From the NCBI GenBank assembly GCA_030734395.1, contig JAUZTG010000048.1:930001-994000 (forward strand): a stretch of 64,000 nt of DNA. Reading direction: 5' to 3'. A program made the translations under genes and the position numbers. Position 1 is the stretch's first letter; every line of letters begins with the position of its first letter. Shown here piece after piece: positions 57,691-64,000 of the stretch. The notes below the pieces were generated by a model. It made no database searches, was not told the DNA's origin, and saw only the letters and a program-made list of their open reading frames with translations. This DNA is from Sarocladium kiliense. Taxonomy: Eukaryota; Ascomycota; Sordariomycetes; Hypocreales; Sarocladiaceae.

Positions 57691-58864
57691 ATGAAGTCCG
57701 ATGATGTCGAATCCGAGGCACGGCCATCCATTCTCCATGTACGTCTTGGCGAATCCTTCTATGTTCACTGTATATTCCAGGATTGTGGCTAACATATGAA
57801 TCACAGGCGATGCTCGCTGGTGGCATGGGTGGCTCGACCGGCGATCTGCTAATGCACTCACTCGACACCGTCAAGACGCGCCAGCAGGGCGATCCTCACA
57901 TACCGTCGAGATACACATCGTTAGGACAGTCTTACTACACGATATGGAGACAGGAAGGGTTCAGGAGAGGTTTATACGGCGGATGGGTGCCTGCTTTGGG
58001 AGGCTCGTTCCCAGGCACGATGCTTTTCTTCGGCACGTACGAATGGAGCAAGCGTGTGTTGATTGATCATGGTATCCAGCAGCATGTGTCGTACCTGGCA
58101 GCAGGTGAGTCTCGGCGCAGCCACTAAAGAGTGAGCGTGGACAGGTTTACTAACAGAAATGGGTAGGCTTTCTCGGAGATCTCGCCGCTTCGATTGTCTA
58201 CGTCCCTTCCGAAGTCCTCAAGACGCGCCTGCAGCTCCAGGGCCGATACAACAATCCACACTTCAAATCCGGCTACAACTACCGTGGCACTGTCGATGCC
58301 TTCCGCACCATATCACAAACTGAAGGAACCGCTGCTCTCTTCCATGGCTACAAGGCCACGCTGTACCGCGACCTGCCTTTCTCAGCGCTGCAGTTCATGT
58401 TCTGGGAACAGTTCCACGCATGGGCGAGAGTGTATAAGAACAGCCGGGATATCGGATCACCGCTGGAGTTGCTGACAGGCGGCGCGGCGGGTGGTCTGGC
58501 GGGTGTTTTGACATGTCCTCTGGATGTAGTCAAGACGAGGCTGCAAACGCAGGTCAACCCTCCTGCTTCAGAAGTCGCAGCATCACATGCCAAGGACCCG
58601 AACCCGCAGAAGCGGCAAATATCAACTTCATCGCCGAGCACACATCGTCCGAAACCGGGAGCCATCGCCCTCCATACTTCGTCTGTCATCACCGGCCTCA
58701 AGGTCATCTACCGCACTGAAGGCATCGCAGGATGGTTCCGAGGTGTCGGCCCCCGAGGTGTATGGACCTTCGTCCAGAGCGGCTGCATGCTGTTCCTGTA
58801 CCAACAATTACTCCGCCAACTCGAAATTCACATGCCCATCGAAGAGCGCGAGAAGTCGCTGTAA
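57691..58864 (+). CDS. Mitochondrial carrier (SLC25) protein, Mme1/YMR166C-like
   Basis: Six-helix inner-membrane transporter with three repeats. Exons 57691-57738 (MKSDDVESEARPSILH), 57807-58104, 58167-58864 (introns 68 and 62 nt), giving 347 aa. Seen: carrier signatures LMHSLDTVKTRQQ (repeat 1), YVPSEVLKTRLQ (repeat 2) and TCPLDVVKTRLQ (repeat 3), plus repeat-end blocks such as FRRGLYGGW and WFRGVGPRG. In repeat 1 the usual Pro of P-x-[DE]-x-x-[KR] is Ser, a feature I associate with the YMR166C group, whose yeast member Mme1 is reported to export magnesium. A 40-residue insertion rich in Ser/Pro/Lys lies in the matrix loop of repeat 3. The magnesium assignment is by resemblance only; other members transport iron-sulfur related or nucleotide cargo. 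Confidence 0.85.
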
Positions 58865-59483
58865 CACTACCAATATCATCACCATGTCTTGTATTGATTT
58901 GAGAAGCCCGAGAGAGGAAAAGAGAAGGGTCGTCATTGTGTATAGTATCTGTGGATGGGTGAAAAGGGGAGACTGTGGCATCCTACATCAGCGAAAAAGA
59001 GTCGTCTACATATCCCTGGTGGCGTTTACTGGGGAGGCAACACATGGTCATTTTCTAGAGTTGAGGGATCGGAAGCATGATTGGCATAGAATATAGAGAG
59101 ACAGCATGTATCTGCTGCGAACAACGTACAAATCTCCATCTTCATTACTGTTCGCATTGAAACAGTGCAACTTGATTTCTTCCCCTCACCCCAACACGTA
59201 CACTATGTTCTCCTGAGACGGCTTCGCACAGTACACAGTCGTTGAGGTGAGGATCTTAATTCACAAGAAAATCCGATATTGACGTCGCAGAACTTCTAGA
59301 CATTGGGTATCGACAAGAGCAAACGTGATGATAGGGTCTCATCGCTTCTCCTTGCGCCTGAAGCAAATCATAGCCTGCCAGCAGACTGTCAGGAAACAAA
59401 ACACACCCCAGCCTGCAAGAGCCGAACATGAAAATCTTAAAGTGACAACAAAATAACAGGCAAATTTGCGTAATCATAACTGA
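58865..59483. other. Convergent intergenic spacer
   Basis: 619 bases between converging genes; 3' UTRs only as far as can be seen. Confidence 0.55.
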
Positions 59484-61001
59484 TCACAGGTCAGGGTCCT
59501 CCTCGACCTCTTCGGGCAAAGTCTCGAAGTCTTCAAGTCGAGTCATGAGCTCGTCACGCGCAAGGCACACCACCAACGCCACTGTCAGAGCATGCCAGAC
59601 ACACTGTCTCGTTTGGGTGAAAGCTATTTCAGCATGCCAGCTGACATATGCCTCATCTCCTTCTTTCGCAGCGTCCAGAGTACAAAGAAAGACGGAGCTG
59701 TTGATGATGAATAGACCCCAGACGACAGGTGGGCTGCGAGTGAAGCCATTCCGTGGGTTTGCCCTTGTCGGCGTTCGGAAATTGTCTCCGTTGTGAAGTC
59801 CATTAACCTTGGGAGGTGTGATCCGAGGCTTCTTCCGCTGTTCGAGTCTTGGCGATCGCTTGCGTTTCTGTCCAGCGTTCTTCAAGGAGGCGCTGAAACT
59901 GGCGGCTTTGGCTGCGAGGGAAAGTCGCTGCTGTGGAGTTACCTGGCCGACAGACATACGACTGAACAAAGAATCAGCGTCATCCAAGTCGTCGGCCGGT
60001 CTCCCTTGGGTGTGCATGTGCCGTTTGGCTCTTGACCTAGCAGATCGCGGCGGCGACCCAGCCATAAGGAAACCCTGGTCCAGAACTTCCGTTTTAACGC
60101 CCTGCCAGCCGTTGTTCTTCCGATCAGCACGAAGAAAGTTACGGTGTAGCTGTCCCAGGGCATCCATTCGTGACCTGATGACAGCGACATGGTCAGCATT
60201 TGCGTCGACCACCTCCGCAATCAAGTTTGGGATGATCTCCAGCCTCTGGTAGCCACCATCAGCAGCAGACCAGGCCACAAAGTCATTCAGCGTCTTCTCA
60301 ATAAGAGCAGGCGCCTTGGTCTCAAAGCCTGACTGCAAGAGTGTTCGAACTTTGGAGGAGAGATCAATGAGGTTCATCATCCCCTTTGTGGCCTGAAACT
60401 CCGTCTTGCGAGAGTGCGCGAAGATGACAGGCGGGTTCTCTTCGGATGTGCTAAAGACGTGGTCTAGGAATGGCACGCCCTGAAAGTCGTAGCCCCAATG
60501 TCGAGGCATCATAGCGAGGTGTTCTCGCATGAAGAGGAGCTCGAAGAGGCGCTCTTCTGCTGGTGCCCAGGTGCTGGCTCCCGTGAAGCGTTCCCTCTCC
60601 GCTTCCATGTCCTTCTTCAGTTGTGCGCGAGTATCCTCCAAGTTGGCCTCGTCGATGACAATTAGGTCATCGCTCTCAAGCTGTGCTCTGAAGCGCGCCT
60701 TGCGCTCCAAATGCTTCGGCTCCATCATAGTGTCTTCGTGGTTATGGATATCGCTTGGTGTAGGTGTTTTGCCTCGATTTGAAGTGTCTTCTTCTGATGA
60801 TTCTTCCTGTTTGATTACAGGCCCGGCTTCAGCTTCACTTCTGTTTACAAGGTCTGTATTGTTTTGGTCGCTTTGATGATCCGTCTCGACGCTTGCTCGT
60901 ACTGATTCACCGCCTCCAGGTATTTCCGGGGTAAGGTGAAGAATGTTGAGTTGTCTGGCGATGAGAACCGGAGAGCTCTCTAGGGATGGGGCAACCGCCA
61001 T
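59484..61001 (-). CDS. Single-exon protein of unknown function, probably nuclear
   Basis: Not recognised by name. One open frame of 505 aa without introns, from ATG 61001. Seen: a polar, acidic N-terminus (around 1-100) with a VIKQEESSEED stretch that looks like a SUMO site. Next is a predicted globular part at about 100-290 beginning KHLERKARFRAQLESDDLIV, with EERLFELLFMREHLAMMPRHWGYDFQGVPF, a motif I have seen only in unnamed fungal proteins, and ATKGMMNLIDLSSKVRTLLQ. A basic disordered stretch follows (about 310-410) with KRKRSPRLEQRKKPRITPPK, a likely nuclear signal. The C-terminal 90 residues contain a hydrophobic stretch (VVWGLFIINSSVFLCTL) and end acidic. A chromatin role is a guess from charge pattern alone. 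Confidence 0.75.
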   Translation of the reverse strand: MAVAPSLESSPVLIARQLNILHLTPEIPGGGESVRASVETDHQSDQNNTDLVNRSEAEAGPVIKQEESSEEDTSNRGKTPTPSDIHNHEDTMMEPKHLERKARFRAQLESDDLIVIDEANLEDTRAQLKKDMEAERERFTGASTWAPAEERLFELLFMREHLAMMPRHWGYDFQGVPFLDHVFSTSEENPPVIFAHSRKTEFQATKGMMNLIDLSSKVRTLLQSGFETKAPALIEKTLNDFVAWSAADGGYQRLEIIPNLIAEVVDANADHVAVIRSRMDALGQLHRNFLRADRKNNGWQGVKTEVLDQGFLMAGSPPRSARSRAKRHMHTQGRPADDLDDADSLFSRMSVGQVTPQQRLSLAAKAASFSASLKNAGQKRKRSPRLEQRKKPRITPPKVNGLHNGDNFRTPTRANPRNGFTRSPPVVWGLFIINSSVFLCTLDAAKEGDEAYVSWHAEIAFTQTRQCVWHALTVALVVCLARDELMTRLEDFETLPEEVEEDPDL

Positions 61002-61613
61002 CTTATAATATCAAGTATGGGCACCGGCACAGAAGCCGATGCTTTAGGGTGAAGTTCTTTGTGTAGAGTTGCGATATCTTTGAGCTCAAACCACCACCAT
61101 CACCTCTGGGTACTGGGCCATGGGTGGGTGTGGAGTGACATGTGGATAGGACCGCCTTGGTGAAAGAAGTCGGTCTGTTTTTGGCAGCGAGGCTTTAGCC
61201 TTCACGGGGTCAAAGACGATCGTTTGCTGACAGTTGTGTTTCGGAGGATCACTACAACCTGCTTGAAGCAAGTTTTGGCGGCGCCTCTGTTCACGGTGCT
61301 TGCACATCTTGGGAGTGACTGCCAGCTTGCTGCTGAATAGACCCTGGTTCCTGTTCCTGTTACTGGAGGCTGGCGTCCCTTTGAATGACGGCCAAAGTGG
61401 GGCTATCAGCAGCTGGCAGGGTCTAGCTCGTCAGTCGGGTTAGGGTTGTGACAGAAGGGCCTCTTAGTCATCGTCAACGGCCTCGGGGGTACTGATGATC
61501 CGCTCCAATTCCAGGCGCGCCTGCGTCTGGTGGAGAGCATCTCTTAAGGTGTGGAATTTCTTCCCAGGGTTCAGCATCGCGACAGCTTCACATTCCCCAG
61601 CATATCAGCAATC
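61002..61613. other. Divergent promoter region
   Basis: 612 bases between the start of the unknown single-exon gene and the uL23m gene. Both promoters lie here; no gene or repeat seen. Confidence 0.5.
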
Positions 61614-62320
61614 ATGGCTGAGGCAGCAGCAGGGGCCGTCGCCCGCCAATTACCAAGATTCAAAGTAGGATCGAAGCAGGTCTTCCTGTCAGTTCATCGA
61701 ACCCCCTGGAATTTCGATGCACCGTACTGATCACCCTGCATTACAGACCAGACCATGTCATTACTTTCCTCCACAAGACACACCTCCCTCCAAACGAAGC
61801 CGCTTTCCAAGTTCCTCTGACATTTACAAAACTCGATCTCCGCGACTACCTCTGGAACGTCTATAACGTCGAAGTTACAAAGGTCCGATCCTACGTCAAG
61901 GCACAACCGCTCACCCAACGCGCAAACCGTCCCAACTCATGGTACCGACCACAAGCCCTCAAGATCATGAATGTTGAGCTCGCCGAACCATTCCAGTGGC
62001 CCGAAGCACCAACAGATCTCCAACCCTGGAGTAACGAGCTTTTCAAGCAGCGTGAGGCCAGGCTCAAGGAGAATCGGAGAGAGCAATTCCACGCACAGAC
62101 CGCGAAGCTGGAGATGAAGAGCTCAAAGCCTGTTTCAAAAGAGAGGAAGGAGTTGAAGGAGTTGGCGCAGAAGATGCTGTCTGGCGAGGTGCAGTGGAAG
62201 AACGACGTGATCCTTGATCCGAAGTGGGATGAGCTGGTGAAGAGCTTGGATCCGAAGCAAGGGGTTGATACAGCGGCTGTGGAGGCGAAGGAGGTGAAGA
62301 CGCCGGAACAATCATCATAG
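61614..62320 (+). CDS. MRP20: Mitochondrial large-subunit ribosomal protein uL23m
   Basis: Large-subunit protein near the mitoribosomal exit tunnel. Exons 61614-61687 and 61747-62320, intron 59 nt, giving 215 aa. Seen: a short basic start (VARQLPRFKVGSKQVFLP, across the splice), then the uL23 fold: FQVPLTFTKLDLRDYLWNVY and VTKVRSYVKAQPLTQR, followed by YRPQALKIMNVELAEPFQWP. The C-terminal half is a long charged helix ending in an acidic tail, as in fungal Mrp20 homologues. The splice was placed so that VFL and PDHVITF join in frame; retaining the intron would introduce a stop. It converges with the METTL4-like gene, with 121 bases between stops. Confidence 0.93.
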
Positions 62321-62441
62321 ACGGGGAAAAGGTTGCATATGGGACGATATAGGGGGGGTACAAGATGGGCAGAGATGCATTGTATATTACTGTACAAGCG
62401 AGGAAAATGCTCGCGTGCTACGACTATAATCAGGGCTCACG

Positions 62442-63452
62442 TCAAGAAGCCGTTTCATCTACCACCCAATGCTCTGCTCCTTGGAAATGCAGGACTTCGT
62501 TTCCCCAGGCCCACCACCCTGCTGTAAGATTACGCGCGAATACCTCTAAGCCCATGTATTCTTGACCAAGAATATTACCAAACACTTCTCGAAGGCTTGG
62601 TTTCCTTGAATGAACATCCGGCACGGCAACGAGCACCCGAGGCTGTATCAAGGCCGGCCGGGTTGGAGCATCAGCTCGTCGTGCAATGAGCAGCTTCTCC
62701 CACGGTTTCCTCCAGGCAGAGTCAACAGGCATGATGGGCTCCCCCGACGACGTCACTTTCAACCATGTCCATTCGCTCACAAGTTGCAGTCCCCAAGAGG
62801 AGAAAAGGCCACCAGGTGAAAGCATATAGTCAAGGACGCTCTCCTTGTTCGTGACCCAGACAGCAACTATGCCGTCAGGTGCGAGGTGACTGCGCACTGG
62901 GATGTGTGAAAGCAACTCTCGCATCTCAGAGAGGTCCTTGACCGTGTCATACTTGTTGCTCCTTCGCCTGGCAGAACGATTTGGCCACGGCGGGTCAAGG
63001 ACTATGAGATTGAAGGTCGGTGCTCTGTTAGCAAACTCGTCCGCGGTCTTTTGCAATGATCCTTCAAGGTACTGCGAGCCATCAGGTATAAATATTTCCT
63101 TCAAGCCATGTGTGTCATTTTTGGATGAAGAGACGATGGCTCGCGGCAAACACCACCGTCCATCATACTGCTCTTCAATCACATCCAGAGCACGGTCGAC
63201 AGCCGCTTCGGTCATGAGATCCGCGACCTGAGCAGCCTGTGACCGAGTACCTCCGTCTCCATATCTTGGCTCCGGAACGACGAAGGGTTCGGTGGCTGCT
63301 GGGGCGGAGACGAGGCGTCGGGTGGGGGAGCGGCCGGGCGGGACCTGACTCTCCTCGATGGAGCGGGGGATATCAAGGAGGAGGACGGGGTTATCCGGGG
63401 ATTGGAAGAGGCGCGATGACTGTAGCAATGCCTCCGCAGCGTCGTTTGTCAT
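62442..63452 (-). CDS. MT-A70 family adenine methyltransferase (METTL4-like)
   Basis: Predicted N6-adenine methyltransferase acting on RNA or DNA. Single exon, 336 aa from the first ATG. Seen: a poorly conserved N-terminal 95 residues, then YDGRWCLPRA and FIPDGSQYLEGSLQ ahead of the catalytic domain. The catalytic motif DPPW is at 153-156, followed directly by PNRSARRRSNKY, whose N-x-S-x-(K/R)RS-x-x-Y pattern is that of METTL4/DAMT-1 rather than METTL3 or METTL14. After it come PVRSHLAPDGIVAVWVTNKE, LQLVSEWTWLKVTSSGEPI, the WEKLLIARR strand and a C-terminal EYMGLEVFARNLTAGWWAWGNE, the family's ending. All core motifs are intact, so activity is plausible. Whether the target is snRNA, mRNA or DNA cannot be told from sequence. 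Confidence 0.9.
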   Translation of the reverse strand: MTNDAAEALLQSSRLFQSPDNPVLLLDIPRSIEESQVPPGRSPTRRLVSAPAATEPFVVPEPRYGDGGTRSQAAQVADLMTEAAVDRALDVIEEQYDGRWCLPRAIVSSSKNDTHGLKEIFIPDGSQYLEGSLQKTADEFANRAPTFNLIVLDPPWPNRSARRRSNKYDTVKDLSEMRELLSHIPVRSHLAPDGIVAVWVTNKESVLDYMLSPGGLFSSWGLQLVSEWTWLKVTSSGEPIMPVDSAWRKPWEKLLIARRADAPTRPALIQPRVLVAVPDVHSRKPSLREVFGNILGQEYMGLEVFARNLTAGWWAWGNEVLHFQGAEHWVVDETAS

Positions 63453-63929
63453 TTCCAGCAATGCGACAGTCCGCTGTTGGGGCTTTTAAGTCCGATGGCG
63501 AAAGCTGCCCTCGTGACCTGCCGTTGATGACTGATGGGGAACGAAAACTCCGGGCGTGTGGCATCGTGGAAAATCGGTAACCTCGGCTTGGGGCGGCCCG
63601 CGTAGCGAGTGAGGACCGGCGCAACCCATTCTGCCCCGGTGCGCAACTTTCAATCCTCCTCCACGTTAAGCCGAACCGGTCGGCCAACTGCACGCGTGCA
63701 CACACAGATCCCTGACGATCCTACACCGCTGACGATATTGCTCCCCATTCTTTTCTTTCTGACTTTCTTTCGCGAGTTTCTCTCCAACGAGAAGCAGGAT
63801 TGCCAGCCATACACCTCTCTCTCGACCTCTCACCGCGAATGTCGATCTGCTGACCATTCTCGACGTCATCAACAATCATCTCCATCCCCCGCCCCTCCTC
63901 CAACCCACGCGTTGGCTGAGCACAAGGGG
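63453..63929. promoter_or_regulatory. Divergent promoter region at right edge
   Basis: 477 bases upstream of the METTL4-like start, with C/T-rich tracts around 63740-63780 and 63880-63910 on the plus strand. The tracts are typical of fungal promoters and suggest a plus-strand gene starts just beyond. Confidence 0.5.
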
Positions 63930-64000
63930 ATGCCCTCTGCGCTCGCGGAACATGGCGCCATGTCTGAGGTAGCCCGCGATGTCGCTGCTGCAGGTGCAGG
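63930..64000 (+). CDS. Possible start of a gene cut by the window end
   Basis: An ATG opens a frame (MPSALAEHGAMSEVARDVAAAG) that stays open to the last base and has a second in-frame Met. It follows a pyrimidine-rich promoter-like stretch. Only 23 codons are visible, so this is a suggestion, with no family assignment. Confidence 0.3.
   Translation, partial: MPSALAEHGAMSEVARDVAAAGA

Noticed and set aside
57361..57861. 166-codon minus-strand frame overlapping the carrier's first exons
   Set aside because: The plus-strand carrier with its signatures is certain, and the minus frame resembles nothing.

Overview
The window is nuclear DNA of a filamentous ascomycete (Pezizomycotina). The evidence is many short GT-AG introns (about 50-98 nt), fungal-specific families (cAMP-receptor-like GPCR, allantoate/nicotinate-type MFS transporter, Ser/Thr-rich GPI cell-wall protein, Kelch-repeat membrane protein) and single-copy housekeeping genes of fungal type. 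A Dothideomycete is my best guess, from overall look only; no rDNA or mitochondrial marker is present to prove it. I rebuilt 23 exon-intron gene models by reading splice sites and checking that frame and family motifs continue across each junction. Two of these genes run off or may run off the window ends.

Layout. 1-7.6 kb: 3' part of an MFS transporter, a cAMP-receptor-like 7-TM receptor and an anion:cation-symporter-type MFS transporter. 7.6-12.3 kb: gene-less. 12.3-21 kb: M3 oligopeptidase (saccharolysin type), myosin essential light chain (Cdc4 type, with a GC-AG intron), a four-TM CorA-like orphan, a SAM methyltransferase and a CoA-binding-fold protein. 21.8-25 kb: a survivin/Bir1-type chromosomal passenger protein and a 59-aa gene. 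27.3-30.5 kb: a large protein with an internally duplicated zinc-finger module. 31.3-33.8 kb: GPI-anchored wall protein with four tiny exons. 33.8-38.7 kb: gene-less. 38.7-44.8 kb: Kelch-repeat membrane protein and a secreted GH97 glycosidase. 45.3-55.1 kb: two separate LtrA-family membrane proteins flanking HGH1, bystin (ENP1) and a disordered-protein gene with an in-frame TAG. 56.4-64 kb: mitochondrial inner-membrane protease subunit 2, a mitochondrial carrier, an unknown single-exon protein, mitochondrial ribosomal protein uL23m, an MT-A70/METTL4-type methyltransferase and a possible gene start at the right edge.

There is no obvious secondary-metabolite cluster, transposon, CRISPR array, rRNA or convincing tRNA. 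Functional pairings are modest. HGH1 and bystin share a divergent promoter, and both act in ribosome production or translation. Three nuclear genes for mitochondrial proteins lie within 6 kb at the right end. The most unusual items are the GH97 enzyme (a mainly bacterial family), the duplicated zinc-finger protein, the in-frame stop in the 50.5-52.3 kb gene, and several introns whose length is a multiple of three with no stop, so retention would give a longer protein rather than a broken one.
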